Shown piece after piece: positions 36,687 through 51,600 of a DNA stretch of 64,000 nucleotides. The notes beneath the pieces are model-generated. The model made no database searches. It saw only the letters and a list, made by a program, of their open reading frames with translations, and had not been told where the DNA came from. Numbering within the stretch: position 1 is the first letter of the stretch; each line of letters opens with the position of its first letter. This DNA comes from Formicarius rufipectus (Eukaryota > Chordata > Aves > Passeriformes > Formicariidae). A program made the translations under genes and the position numbers. The DNA lies in assembly GCA_013399695.1 (NCBI GenBank), contig VXAU01003995.1, forward strand, positions 1,089,333-1,153,332, written 5' to 3'.

Positions 36687-39600
36687 GTACAGACCCTCCC
36701 CCACTCAGAAGTGTTTGAACAGGGATTGTGTAGTGGAATATAATACAAAAATGTAAATACCAGTTTTGGAGGTGAGAAGTACTCTGTTTCTCATTGTAGC
36801 ACTCATAGTATCACTGTGTGTGTAGCACCTGCACTTTAGTTATTGCATACAATTAGGACACAAAGTCCACGGATCTGTCATAGCCAAAGGCAGCAGAAGC
36901 AGTGACAGCAGTAAGCCTGATCTCTGTCCTCCCTGCCCCTCAAAGGGAAAAGATAGACTGGACTTTTCTGTTTAGAAGGTTAGTAGTTATACCTGCTCAG
37001 TCAAGACTCTGCAGGATGTGGCTGCTTTTTTCTATGGGGTTTTTTAGTTATATCAGGGCTTTTGACAAACCCTTTAGATCAGTTTCCAATGAGGAGTTAC
37101 AGTGACTGATAAGATCTGATAAATACTGTATATGTCATAGTCAAGACCTTGTTTTTCTTCGAAGTTAAGACTTCAAGGTTGCTGACACAAGCTTTTGAAA
37201 ATTAGTCACAGTTTATCTGACTTAGATGCTGCTTGAAATGAAGTTTACATGAATAGTTGGGATCGTACCTGGATCAAATTCCAAAGAAGGGCATTTCAAA
37301 TAGGGCAATTTCTAAGCTTATGTATTTTTTGAGATAGGAAAAATCAACATTTTCCTGTGCTATGATAAGAGATGATTTTATAATGCACATAGGGGAAACT
37401 GAACCTAGGTGGAGATTTAATATACAATAAAGCAAGGTATGCTCCACATTCAATGAACTACTACTAATGTGTCTTTTAGATTCTGTGCAAATAACCATGT
37501 TAGTCTTATAAAGTTAACAGTGTTATGTGTTGCCTGTCTAAAGCTTTGGTTAAAAAAGACTGTTATATAATAAGGACAATAGAAGTGCAGGAGAAAGTAT
37601 GTAATAAGAGAAAACAAGGTGGTTTTGGCCGGCAATAATGACAGTAATCACAGCATGACATCACATCAAGAATTTTTTTATGATGTAATGGAAAAAGTGG
37701 ATACTGAGGGAAGACTGCTAACTAATTTCCTGTGAATCTTGTCTCAAATACAATCAGAGATGTAAAAAATCTTGAATTTTAAAAATTAAGAGTCAATTCT
37801 GTTTTCCTTGAGAGCTGAAGTAACAGTGAAACAATATTCAGTAATGAACTGAAAAGAAGACTGTGAAGTCACCAGTTTGGGGCTTTTGAGAACCAACTCC
37901 TCCACGGCCTCCCTGGAGTTTAGATGAGCTTGGTGTTGCTTTTTTTTTCTGTCAGCTTTGAGCCTTCTTTAGTCAAAAAAGGTGACAGCAAAACTACAAG
38001 TGTAAAAGTTGATTCTTCTGCTGTGTGTGCCCCTCAGTGCTTCCACTGAGTTGGTGGCCATAGGAAGCTTCTTTACTCCCTTAAGCTCAGATGAGAGAAT
38101 GGGCCTCGTCCCAGAAGGCATTTAAAATTTTAAAGTATCAAGAAAGAATGGCAGATTTCAAGTGAAACATTTGTTGAAACAAAGGTTTGTTAGATTTATA
38201 AGGCTTTGGCTTATTTTAACCTCAGTATTCTTTTGAGTGATCACTTGTCTTTGTTCTGGGTACTGTGATGGTTTCAAGAAACTGTACTAGAGAAGATACG
38301 TTGCGACTCGGGTTTTGTTGACTGAAGTAGTGAGATGAAGGTTTGAATTTAAATTGCCAACCATGCAGGTATTTGCAAGAGTAATCAGCTGTTCAGTTAC
38401 AGTATCTCTTGGCTGTACAGCCAGGCTTTAGTCTAATCTTGTTTTTAGGCAGTACTGTACTTCTAATATGGTGATTGTAACTCATTTTTTCTAATATAGC
38501 TTCAGGAATTATATTGTATTGTCAGAGAAGTAGAATTATTATTGAGAAGCAGAAGTACTAACCTTTAGAGGTTTTCCGAAACTACTAAAAATCTTATACA
38601 CTGTATGTTGTAGTGGAGCACAAGTGCCGATTCCCGTTTAGGGCATGTGCTTTACTGGCCAAACTGAAGTGACGGTGCCCTCTCCTGGAGGGATTGGAAC
38701 TGTTTAATGTTGCTTTACAGTCATGCTTGGCCACTCATAGACTCATAGACTACCTAAGGAGGAGACTTTCTTTACAGTGGAGAGCAAAAGATCATTGATC
38801 AATAAGTGACTTTAAAAAATAAGTCTGGTCGTGTGGAGATTATTCAAGAGCTTCAGCAAACAGCTTCACAACTGTTGATTCTCTTGCCTTGCTACAGACT
38901 TCAAAATGTTGTTTGTAGAACTTGAAATTCAAAAGACATGCAGATTTTTTTGTATATTCTATGCTGTCTTTACAAAAGACTTAGAGATTTCACTTCTGCT
39001 TTCCTTTATGATGCATGCTAAGACTGGAACAGAAAACAGGAGTTTGCTGTATGAAGTTTTTTAATGGATTTTTATGCAGTAGGCATTACCCAGCTTGTGA
39101 GATTTTTTTGGGTTTTGGTGGTGTTTGGTTTTTTTTTTAGCTGGCTAAAGTCCAGATCACCTAGTCCTTCCAAGTCTCTAGGTCAACTGATAGCAACAGT
39201 AATTCCAAAACACAGTTAGAACATTTAGGTCTTCTTCAGAGTATGAATTATTCACAATGTCTTTATTGAGGAAGCAGTTCTGCTTCTTTTTAATTTTTCC
39301 TCCTGCTTCTTATCACAGTCCATCTGCTTAGCAGTGACAAAGGGACCAGTGAGACCCTTTAATTTTGTTTCCATGTTCAATAATTATTTCTACTCCATGA
39401 CTATGCTAGGGATAACAAGCATTTTCAGGCATCGCACATGTGTTCAGTGGAGGACACTGAGTTACCTCTTTTCTTCCCCGGCTCCCTCTATTAACAAATA
39501 GTGAGTGAATGTTTTTCTAGTTAAAACAAAAATTATAACAAAAAATCAAGAACAAAAAACATGCACTACAACCACCCACCTGTATTTAGAATCAAGGGGA

Positions 39601-42600
39601 AGGGTGATTTGTTTTGAGTTTGACTTCACTGGAAAAATAAAGAGCATGTAGTGAGAGGACAAGGGGAAATGGCCTCAGATTGAAAAAGAGTAGATTTAGG
39701 TTAGATATTAGAAAAAAATTCTTTACTCTCAGGTTGGTGAGGCACTGGAGCAGGTTACCCAGAGAAGCTGTGGATGTTCCATCCCTGGAAGTGTTCAAAG
39801 CCACGATGGATGGGGCTTTGAGCAACCTGGTCCAGTGGAAGGTGTCCCTGCCCACAGCAGAGGGGTTGGAATGAGCTGATCTTTAAAATCCATTCCAGCC
39901 CAAACCATTCTGTAATTCTGTGAAATAAGCAGCACATTTGGCAGTCACTGGAGAAGAAACCTTCATAGTAAAATGGAAGTTTTTCATCCAAGGTAGTTTA
40001 TGTGGTACACCTTGAAAAACAAGTTGTTTTCTAATTATGGTTATCCTAACTGTATGATTTGTAAACTTTTTTCAGAGCCACAAAATTGATATCCGGACAA
40101 ATGGTGGCAAAGTAATTGGTCTTGGAACACTTTATGGAAATACAGATATTTGTGCCACAGAGAAGGGGGTAAGTAGGAAGTAAAACTTTCTCTTCAATGG
40201 CTTATTCAGCTTGTCTGTTGCAGAATTACTAAATTTGAGAAATGTGCTAAAGAATATTTAATGACCCTCATTGGTTTATTGTAATTTCACTATTTCTTAC
40301 ATTCTTTTGTTAAATTATCTTTTTCTTGATTTGGATAAACAAACAGGCTTCATGGAAAGAACAGGAAGAAGCATCTGATCATTCCCTCAGCACAGAGATT
40401 GTGCTAACAGATATAGTCCATCAGCTTTAGTCATGTAGACCCTCACAACACTCTGAAACTTTCTCCTTGGCTGATATCCAATCACTTGGGTTCTGCAGTA
40501 GGTCCAGAAGTTTATTTTAGTGTCTTGTGAGTGCTGGCATGATATTTGTACATGCTGTACACTTCAGCATTATATGGTGGTAAGAATGGAAGAGTGGAAG
40601 GCTTTGTAGATTTCTTTGCAGCTGAGGAAATACAATTACGTGTAATTTTGCTATGAGATGAAGTGTGAAGAATCACAAAGAGGCAATCAGTTGTAGGGAA
40701 GTAGCTACAGCTTTCAGTAGGTGGCAGTATGAGACAAACCACAAAGTACTGTAGTCTGATTTTGTTTCTTGACATAAGTAGCCAATTCTCCTTTATTTGA
40801 AATCATGTAGAGCTAAACTCCCTTTCATAATACTACAGGTCTCACACCCAGCGTTAAGGCTCGACTTGAATGTTTAGGAATCATAATGTCCATGCATTAG
40901 GAGCCATTAGATCTGAGGCATTGCTATATGAACATGTGGAGCCAAGCCGAGTGTGGGAGCAGCTTGGACATGAGCTCTGTCAGGATCAATAGGTACCCTT
41001 TAAACCAGCAGCACTGGGAAGAACCAGGAAGAATGTGTCTCCCTCACCAAGAACAGATTTGAGGCCAAGCTGTTAAGTTCTAGACATCCAAAATCACCTC
41101 TGTGGAGTGCCATTTGATGCTGTTGTACACCTTGTACCTCAGGTTCTGAGATCATGTGTTCATTTACGCACAGCCTGCTGTGAGCTGTTCTTAATGTCTT
41201 GCTGTAAACTAAGCAACTTGCCATTGCATCTTCCAAAACTGTCAAGGTTAAATTATTTGTGTTTCCTTGTAGTGGGTGCTAGACTGCCTTTTATATAAGA
41301 AACATAATAATTAGATTTATATCTGGGTGAAAAAATAGTTGATGAAATTGTTTTGCTTTGAGCCTTTAAGTGCTTTTTTAAAATGTAACTTTTCAAAAAC
41401 ATTGTCTTTCTGAAACAATGAAACAAACTTTATACAGATTAAGTTCAAGTGTTTTTTTGTGTCCATAAAGATTTGTATAGTCTGTAATATTGCTAAAAGT
41501 CACTCCAAGAGTTGTAAAGCTGCAGTAACTTGAGTGAAGTAAGGCACTTTCACAGGAGTTCACAGTTATGGAACAATACTTTGGCTTGCGTTATTGAACT
41601 TCTTTCTAACAAACTTTGCAATGTATTTAGGAAGGACTGAGATTTCTTTTCTCAATTGGCCACTTCTGTTAATAATCAGTCAGTGTTATGTCTCCAGTGT
41701 GTGTTTGTATGAGATGTTTCTTCCATCAGTTGCAGTCATCAGTAGCTAATTATGTCTCTGTCAGCATTTCCACCCCCTCCTGGAGGTGCGGAGGGGGAGG
41801 ATGTGGTAAAAGGCACTAAACACTTGAGAAGGAGAATATTTTTAAGGGGGGCAATTGGAGAATATACTATTGAAATATATGAGCAAGGATAGCACAAAAA
41901 GGAGGCCTGAGAGCAGGAATATGTGGGGAAAGGGCTGTATATGTCTTCTTTAAACATAGCAAGTTTTGGTTTTGCACCTGAACACGTTTTCAAGATGGAA
42001 GCTTTCTCTATCTGATTTACAAAGATGGTCTGACACTTTTCCTTTAAAGGGTAAGAAACCAAGAAAAAAGGGGATCCCTTCCAACTCAGAATATTCTATG
42101 ATAACAGAGGGAGAAATGTTAACCTGAGCATGTGGTCAGTGTCAGTACCTGCAACCCTCAAGGCTATACGCTCAAGGGAAGGAATTTTTCTGGCAAACCT
42201 GGTGGTTCAATGGATAAAAATAATCAAATTTGTTTAAGTGGGGAGTCATTAGCTAATCTGTGCCATGGAGACTTTTCTATAACACTTACTTAGCAGCATG
42301 AGGCATCTGTGTTCTGCCAAAAATTCTCAATAGTTGAAGAATTTGAGATTGGAAACATATTTACTCTTAGTAAAAAGCAATCCTATTTTTTTCCCATGCT
42401 TTCCCATGGGAAATGCCTTTTTGATCTTATACTTGAACAGTCTGACTTACCCCTTTCCCCATCTCCTTCTAGCTTTGAGTTATTCTGAAACAAATGCTCA
42501 TTGTATTAGTAGTTTTTGTTGTATTGTTTATAGTGATTTCTTTTTATCTGGAGTCAAGACAACTCCTTTTATTATGGTACATTTTTAAGAAAGGTGCATG

Positions 42601-45600
42601 AGGCTGGTAAATAATATGTGTTAGTATGTGAGTTTACAATGACGCACTTAATAATTTTAAAATAATAATAACTCTTAATAGAGTGAAAAATTGTGTTCTG
42701 TAGTAACAGATGTGAGCCTTGCTCTATTTTGATTGTGCTAATAGCAATGACAGTCCTGCCAAAACTGGAAATGTGCTTTGCAAGTCATTTAAATCTCTTC
42801 AGAGCAGTGTTAGATCACAGATCCTAAAATGACAGTGGCTTTTCTTTTACTTGTTGCTGTGTCCATGTCTCACAGCAGGTTTGTAGTTTGCCATCCAGAA
42901 TGAGGGAGTAGTGGAGTAATCTGGGGGGAAACATTCCCCAGACATGTTTAAGGTCTTTGCTTAATAGGATTTTGTTAGAAGCATTGCAAGTTGAGAAGCT
43001 GAATTGCTGTCCCTTTAGTGACAAATTGTGCCTTAATATAATTTGGTTTTGGTTACTATTGATGCCTAGACTCTGTAGCATAGTTCTAAGCAGCAATGTC
43101 TGCAGAGATTGCAGATACTGACTGTCGGTATCTCTAATTCTAGCACAGCATTTTGATTTTCTTAAAGGTGAATGTACCTTGTTACATTCTTGGGCACCTC
43201 ATTTGTATTGTAGCATTACAGCAGAAGTCTTAAGACAATGGTCCATTCTGTAATCTTATGACTTAAGGTCCAAAGGCAGCATAAAGCTGCCACTGAGGCC
43301 ACAATATAATTTGGCTATCATATAGTCCATACTAAACCATCCTCTTCAGCTCACTGTTTGGGACACAATACAGCATTAAGTTAGTGCAACACAGTGGCTG
43401 TTTGTTAAAAACCTCTTGCTTCATCCATAGCTTATTATTTATATAGCACAACACTGGGAGAGTCAGCGCACTTATTTCTTTATATTAACTTTTTTTCCAC
43501 AGGGTGGCAATGCTAAAATGACAAGGAGGATTTGAAGATAATTTGAGTAAGACAGAGCTTAATCTACAAGGCCATGTATAATTTCACGTAATGAATACAG
43601 ATTTCTTGCACTTTACTGAAAGTCTGCATAAGCAAAATAAAAACAAATTGAATAGGGGTGAAATATGAACTGCTGCATGTCTCCATCATAAATAAAACTT
43701 AACTGAGGAAGAAGAGACTTAAATGTCAGTGGTTGTTGCACAGCCACGTGAATTGTTCTGGTTTTGTTCAAATAGGTCTAGGTTGTATCACATGTCACTT
43801 GTACACAGATAATCTCACTTATCACCTTATATTTCCCTAATCAATAGTTTTGAAATTCTTTTTAATTTCTTTTGAAATTCTGTCTTTTCTCTCTGTTTCT
43901 ACTGAAAAGAGGTAGAAATGGAGCTCTTATCCCTGTTTTTTCAAGTCTTTGTATGTATTGAGGCTTAAGTCCAAGAATAGAAGCCTGAGTAAGCTGGGGA
44001 ATATGAACAGTTATCCTGAGAAAATGAGCAGCTGTGGCTTTTTTGCAAACCTTCACCAAAGCTACATCCTTAAAGTTAGGCAGTTTAAAATCTTTAAATA
44101 GCTGTATGTCACAAAGGCAGTGGATGTTTTAGTTTGTGGTGGCAGAAGACTCATCACCAATGCCCTAAGTGCCGTAATACTGTATGAATGTTCAGTCCTC
44201 ATTATTTAAGTTAATCCTGTTTTTACTTTTTGAAATGAAGGGTTTTCATTTTTTGAAATGAAATCAAGAGCATTTTTTCATCAATTTGTGACTATTTGGG
44301 TTCTTCACCTGAATGATAGATGTTATAACTCAGAGGAATATTGTAAAGATTCATTAGTTCTTTGTTCAGAGCTCTTGGATAAAAAGGTTTTTTGTTTTGT
44401 CTTGTGTAGCTTTTAACTAAGAACTTGATTCTATTTGTTCTGCACCACAACTGCCTTCCATTGCTTTACATCTTAATAGTGTTACATCCCTTTGCTTTTT
44501 CAAGCTGTGATGACAAGTTTTCCATTATGTTTATTTAAGTTTATTTCTCTTAGAGTGTGAATATAGAGAAGCTGCAAGGGACAACCATCAACATATCTAC
44601 TGAAGATGGGCTGCTGAAAACTAAGTATCTCTATGCAGAATCAGCATCTCTGTCCTCAGTAGCTGGTGATATTATGCTGGGAAGTGTTCATGGTAAGAAG
44701 GAAAATCTGTCACAAATTTAGCTGCTTTGAAGGTGTTCATAAGGTTCACAATAACAAATGGGCTAATGCAATAGACTCACTAAATCAACTGTGCACAATG
44801 AATGAACATAATAGTTCTATTCCTATTAGAGTCTGAATTGATTTTTTTTTTTGGTCACATAGCAGACTGTATTTATTTTTAAAAACAATTTTATGAGCAT
44901 ACTTGTGAGTAGCAAAAAGTGTGTATTGTGAGAAAGAAACATCCCATGTACTAAGAACATCAAAATATTTTAAAATTCAGCAACAAAAATTATACTAGAA
45001 GTTGTAAAGAGGCTTTTCTCTCCCCATCCTTCTTCTTTACAGGTGAAGCATCTTAGAGCATCTACTAAGAGCTATCATAGACAATGATCATAATTAGAAG
45101 TTTTTAGCACAAATAGCCTGTGTGAGTGCTGGCACCTCATATTAACAGAGTGGGGACAGTTTCTATTCTTTGACTGTGGAAGAGGTCTCTAATCCATCAA
45201 CCCTTTATTGTCCTTCACCTGGAACTAAAACTAACTACAGAGTGTTTTATTTGAACAGCAGTCAAGGTTTGAATGAGGTGTGGTTTTCTAATTTAACAAA
45301 ACTCCCAGTGAATTCAGACTGTGCTGTAATGTGCTTGTGGTGTTTTATTATTGCACATTCTCCAGTTCGTTTTTCTCAAAGAGTGAAAATTAGCTCAGTC
45401 TGAGTTCCAGATTTTCAGCTATATGTCTCATAAACAATTTGCTTTAATTTCTTAGCAATTTTATGTTGCCATCTTGCTTGAGAAGTGAATTTTGTCTCTT
45501 CCTTAGAGGAACAACTCCTCTGTCCATTTATGATAAGTGTAAGAATGGTTTCCAAACCTGTTGTCAATATGTGTGGGCAGAAATAAATGGAGGTGTTTTC

Positions 45601-48600
45601 TTCCTGTTGCTGTTATGTTTTTCTAACATGTAAACTGTATTGATACACTGTGATGTTTGTGAACACGTTAATGCCACCATGCACATCCAAAAGTTTGTCT
45701 TTATTTTCTTGGTACAAAAATGGAATCATAACTGCTGTAGTTAGTGACTTACTTCCTTAGTAATGCCTTGTTGTTATTTAGCTGAAGAACAGTGTGAAAC
45801 CACATAGAATTGTATCCAAATTATACAGGCATTTTTTATGTTCCTTCAGGACTATTTTTATGAGCACTCTACAAATGGGTCTAGTACACCTTACTTTAGC
45901 TGTTTCTTTTAAAAACAATTGCACATTAACATTTGCTTGGTATTTCCACTCTCTTCTCAAAAACATTTTCTGTATAACATCATGCTCCTCAATCATGTTT
46001 TAGTAGTAAGAGCAAATGCTTTTAAAATGCACACATAAACACATATATTAATTAGCAGACAAGATAAACTCCTGTTACAAATTTTTGTTAGAAAAGATCA
46101 CTTTCACTTCTAATTTTTGCTTGTCAAGTAGCTCAGTTTTAGGAGTTGTTTTGTTTGTAAATGCTTGGATAGATTGTTTCTTGAGCAGCTAAACCCACAA
46201 TATGCTGATATTACAGTTGGCATCAAATAACCAGAGCTGTGCAAAAAACTAAGTTAGATTTCATTGCTTTTGCTCTGAGAAAATTGAATTTAGGGCAACA
46301 CAAACTTTACAAACCTGTCGGAGACAGCTGTGGTTGTAACTCAGGCTGTACAATTGCAACACTGTCAGTGCTCAGGCGTTCTTAATTGCTCATTTGCATG
46401 CTTCATTCTTCTATGAAAAAGAGCAGTGCATTGTTTTGAAGAAATTGGTTTTGAGTAATTTTTGTCAGTTTCAGAGATGTCAGGTGCTACTGATGCTTGA
46501 AAAGGAAATCTGATTCTGAGAAATTATCTACTTTTTTCCAAGAGACAGTAACACTACAGTGAAACTTCTCTACAAAGGAGCACGTAGAAGGAAAAGGAAA
46601 CCCTTCCTTGCAACAGCCCCAAACTCTTGGGTTGAGTTGCATTAACTATTAATGCATTTTATATATTAAAGAGTTTAAGTTGAAGGACTTTGATATCTAA
46701 CCCAAACTAATGCTTAAAGTGGACTCAGAGCAAACTTGCTCATGGTCTTGTGTTATTGAGCTTTGAATATTTTCAAGGCCAGAGATTGCATGACCTTTCT
46801 GGGCATCTTGTTCCTGTCCTGAATTATTCTTCTGGTGGGGGGGGGGGGGGGGAAAGAATTTAATCAAGATTTCCATTACGACAACTTGTATCAATTATTG
46901 CTGCTTTTTCCTTCTTGCTGCATCCCCATGAGAAGAATGTCTTTTTTTTTTTTTTTTCTCTCTATACCCTTCCATTAGATAATTGAAGACCATAAGAAGA
47001 TTCTTCCTCCACCTTCTTTTAAAGCAAAACAAACTCAGCTCTCTGGATTTCACTGTATATAAAGTGGAATTGTAGAAATTAATTTTAATTTTGTTCTTTT
47101 TTAGGTGTATATGTTCTTTAGTCTGATGCAAAAATGCCAATTCAAAGTGGTAAAAAGCTGCATAATGGCTTTTCCTCTTTTTGTGCATTAGAATTCCCCT
47201 TGAAAGCCTCCAAAACAATTTGAAAGATTGGAAATAACACACTGTAAAGTGTTACCTTTATATATATCCCAAAAATCATCTTTTGCCCCTGGTCCTATAC
47301 TGATCCTGCCTTGCTAAACTGTAGTTTGAAGTTTTAAAGTGTTCATGAAGAAGGAAGACTTGTAGATGATAGAAAATATAACTATTTCTTCAGAAACTAC
47401 AGAAAACCAAAACATTAAGCCACTGTCTTCATTATTCTGTTAGAACTATTATATTGCAGTAATGCACTAGAAGGCTGAAGTCAGTTGGTTGTAATAATCA
47501 AATTAGTAATTGCCTCTACTCAGGCCTCTCCCTCTTTGCCCAAGAAATACGTGCTTAACTTAAAAATCCCAATTTTGTTGTTGGCCTTCGCAGAACAATT
47601 ACATGACCAACAGTGCATTTCTGTGCACTGTAGACAGTGCAGGTCACAACACAGCAGGACATTCCTATCTGCTTTAAAATCAGCTTTTGTTCTCACTAAA
47701 TGTTTGAAGTGAGCTTTTCACACTTATGTATTGACATTCCCAAACATTAATTGTATCTGTGGTTAATAGTTTAATTTCTACATGTTTAATTTTTTTCAAG
47801 GAGCTGCTTTTAAAAATAGGAAACAAACCTCTCAGAAAAAACATAGAACAGACCCATGTGCTATAGGCAGACAAACTATAATCTAACTTCAGCTCCGCGG
47901 GAGTTGCTGGCTGACAAAACCCTAGGTCTTTTTGTAGGTTGTACAAAACTAAGTGCTAGTCATGATAAAATGGGGAAAAGGTTGGGATTACTAAGAGTAT
48001 GCCTTTTAAAAACATCAAAGAGTAAAGCCAAACACATTTCAAGTTCATTGAAATACACTTTTGTTTCTGCTCTGATTTTCAGAACCCCTAAATATTTTGT
48101 ACAGTGTGTGCTTGAAAAGATAAATTTAAGTCTGTTGATGATAGGCTACTTTTCTAGCTCCCTAACCACTAAGAAAAATACAGATCATATGCAGCAGAAT
48201 GCAGTCAGCCCTAATGGTGCTTTGCTGCTGTGTAATTACAGAAGAAAGGGCAGAGCCTCATCCATTTGCCATTTGGAAAGATCTGAAAATTGTGAATGCT
48301 GTGTATTACTAAATCAGACTTGATTGCTGTGATCAACCCTGCTCTTCATTCTGTCATCCTCTGGGGAGGATGAGAGAATGGCAGGAGTGACAGGTTATGG
48401 CTTAGCTTTTAGTTTAAAAAATTTTCTGTGGTACATTTACACATGGAACTGTGGAAGTTTCTACAATTTAGAATGCTAGTAGTATAGATGACTTTTCTGT
48501 CAGTCTTCTGGATTATCTTGATGATACAGGTAAAGAGGAAGAGCATGTATTTTGAAATTTTAAGGCTGAAACACCAATGCCTGTTCAAAGTGATGCAAGT

Positions 48601-51600
48601 TCAGTAGGAGACCATTCTACATTTTGTGCCTTACATAATTTTGATGTTCTCCAGCTTGTCCAACACACATCTCACTGAAGTCAATGGAAATCATTGATCA
48701 TGGGCTGTCATGCACATAAGTTTGGAGAGAGTAAATAATGTTCATTAGGTCCAGAAAGTAGCCTTTGGAGATAAAGCACAAAATTCCCTCCAGGGAAGAT
48801 GGAGTTTATATATATAAAAGAGGAAAATGGAAACTGTGTGTGCTATTCATCCTATTACTTAAATGATCCACAGTGCTGTTGCAGGTATCAGAACAATTGG
48901 GGAAAAAAAAACCACCCCAAATGAAATAGTGAAATACTGTGCATTAGCTTTGCAAATGCCTCTTTGCTTTTTGTGTCCCTCACAGCCAGGCTGTGTTTAG
49001 CTTTACTCAATGGTTTTCTTGGCTGGAATCAATTAATTGTTACCCACGTGTGTTGAGATTTTTATTTATAAAGCAATAATATTAAAAAAAAGAATTATGA
49101 ATGTATTTATATAGTATAGTTTTAACTTTTTTTTCCTCTTTTCGTAATAGGTAACACCACCCTTCAGACCAAAACAGGGAGTATCACAGTAGGTATGTTC
49201 CACTATCTCTCCCTCTTTTGCACGTCCCATATACTTTGTAAAAGCTAAATATTCACAGGGAAAGTAAAAAGGAGGTGATTTTTGCACAGATGTTTTTGTC
49301 CTCTTTTCAGAAGGTATCACTTTTGATACCCCATACTCACTGGGCTTTGCACAAGTTTAGTCTGAGTCTAGGTTGCATCTTTTAGATTAAGCTGGGATAA
49401 AAGACATGAGAAAACACTAAATGTACATCAAATGCAGTTGTGCTTTTAGTTCTCTTACATTTGTTGATATCAGCAATTAGCTATGTTTAATTTTTAGATT
49501 AGGAAGTAGTATTTAATCATTGATGTATTACATGTTCAGGGGCTGGAGGGGAGAGGAGACTTGCACTACTTTCAACATTTCCAAACTGCTGTGCTAATTG
49601 TTTTCCCTTCAGGAATTAAAAAGGCTCATAAACTTCTTTTTGTGAACTTGGGCCTTCATACAACAGGATAACTCAGACTTATCAATTACAAAATACATTA
49701 TATCAGTCCATTTTATAGCACACAAACACGAAGCTGAGAAACTCAAGTTGTGATTGTTGCTGTGGCAGAAAATGGAAGTAACATAATTGCAGACAAAGGT
49801 CAGTGTCTTTTGAGTGTCTGTAGAAAGATTTCCCCTTCTGTCAATGAACTTGGTTACAGGCTCAGATCTCAAGACTTCTGATGGTGTGAACTGTAGTCCC
49901 TCGGTGAGCATTGTCAGGGACAATCTGAACTCTTACAACTCCTCTTGTGTTTCTAAGCGACCTGTATTAACATTCCTGGGGAATGAAAGCGACACACATT
50001 CTTAGGAGTTAGTCGTTAAACCACAGAATTAATTTGAGCTAGCTACTCTGTTTTTCCTTCTCTTAAATGAACTCAGTATGAAATGTGGTTAAATAAAGGT
50101 TTTTTGACACAGGAGGTAGCTTTTTCCATCAACAGATGATGATTATTTTCCTTAACTAACCAAGTTCAGCTTAAACATTAAGATATATCCGACAGTTGAA
50201 GAAACCTTATTTTTCAGATTTCAATTCTGAAAGCAATAGTTGGACTAAATCTTTTCCTAAGGAGCATTAAACTTCCCTTAGGATTTTTGTGGATTTTTTC
50301 AAAGGTAAAAGACTTATAAGATCCAGAGGCTCAGCTCTAAAAATGGGAGAGAGAAAATGAAAAGTTTTAAGTGAAAGCTTTTTGTGTATGAGAAATTTAT
50401 ACCACAAGGCAGCTTGTTGAATTGCCAGAGACCTGACAGGGGTTTGCTGACAGAAACAGGAAGAACAACTCAGACCTTCCAGCTTGCTTGGTTGGGTTCT
50501 TGTAGGTTGTAGTTGTCTCTTTCACTGGAGACAGAATTTATCAGTTACTTGAAAAAATGTGCTAATTTGTAGGGGTTTTTTGGATGTGCCCATGTTTTTG
50601 AGAGGTTGAATTACAAGTCAAATGTGAGTGTGCTGGACTTTTTTTCAAAATATTTTGGGGAAAATACAAGTGACTACAGTTTCTTATTGTTGTATAATTC
50701 TGCACTGGAACAGGAAACCAATGTTCTTGTCTCTCACTCAGTTTAATTTTCTGCTATTTATAAAATAGTTTGATCTGGGGATTTATTTTGGTATTACTAC
50801 TCTGTGTAAACCTGGTTTTATTTTTTTTCAAAATATTATCCAAAATTCACTCTGATTTTAATCCTCTGGTGTGTGGCAGTGTTTCACACTGGCTTTATTA
50901 AAATATGAAAGAAGGGAATATTCCCCTTTTTTCTATATTGTGAGCATTGTTAGTCACTGACAAATTATTTTCTAACCCTATACTAGACACTTCCTGCTTT
51001 TAATAAATGTTTGATGAGTTTTGAAGACTTAATTTAAAAAAAAACATACTTATTTTTACTTCTAGTTTAAGCTCCTACTTAAAAATAGTGATTAGAAATC
51101 TGAATTATCTTATGAAGTAATGGAATTGGAGTACTTTGTTTTTAGAACTAGCTTAATCTTTTAAATTTTTATTCAGTAAATTCATAGGAATAATCAAGTT
51201 GGAAGGGACACGAAGTTGCAGAGTTGTGGAGTGGTTGAGGTTGGAAGGGACTTGTGGAGGTCATCTTATCCCCTACCCTGCTCAGGCAGCCTCTAATTTT
51301 CAATCTCTACCTCCTGCTCAAAGCCATGCCAGCTGTGAGGTTGCTCAGAGCTCTTGAAAACCTCCAAGGATGCAAATTGTACAGCCCCTTTGGACAAACT
51401 GTGCCACTGTTTTACTGGCCTCAGGGTGAAAAAGACTTTCATCCAATCCAGACAGAAACTGTTTCTTCAGCTTCTGTCTGTTGTGCTCTCATCGTGCATC
51501 TGTCTGAGGAGCCCAACTTTCCATCCTGCTCACCTCCTCACCGGTGTCAGGGGGCTGCTGTCAGATCCTGAACCAGTCTGTTCTCTGTGCTAAGCCTGCC

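Larger units (their letters stand above)
36687..40075 (+). other. FAM185A intron
   Basis: Has GT/AG borders. It contains a minus-strand CTCF-like motif at 38674 and a plus-strand CR1 copy at 39.63-39.93 kb, shortly before the acceptor. Confidence 0.85.
40169..44553 (+). other. FAM185A intron
   Basis: Contains a plus-strand CTCF-like motif at 40714 and a short CR1 3' tail near 42.07 kb. No coding sequence is seen. Confidence 0.85.

Noticed and set aside
47856..48323. 155-codon plus-strand open frame in a FAM185A intron
   Set aside because: No homology that I recognise; Kozak context and composition are ordinary for intronic sequence; it does not fit the exon phases of FAM185A.
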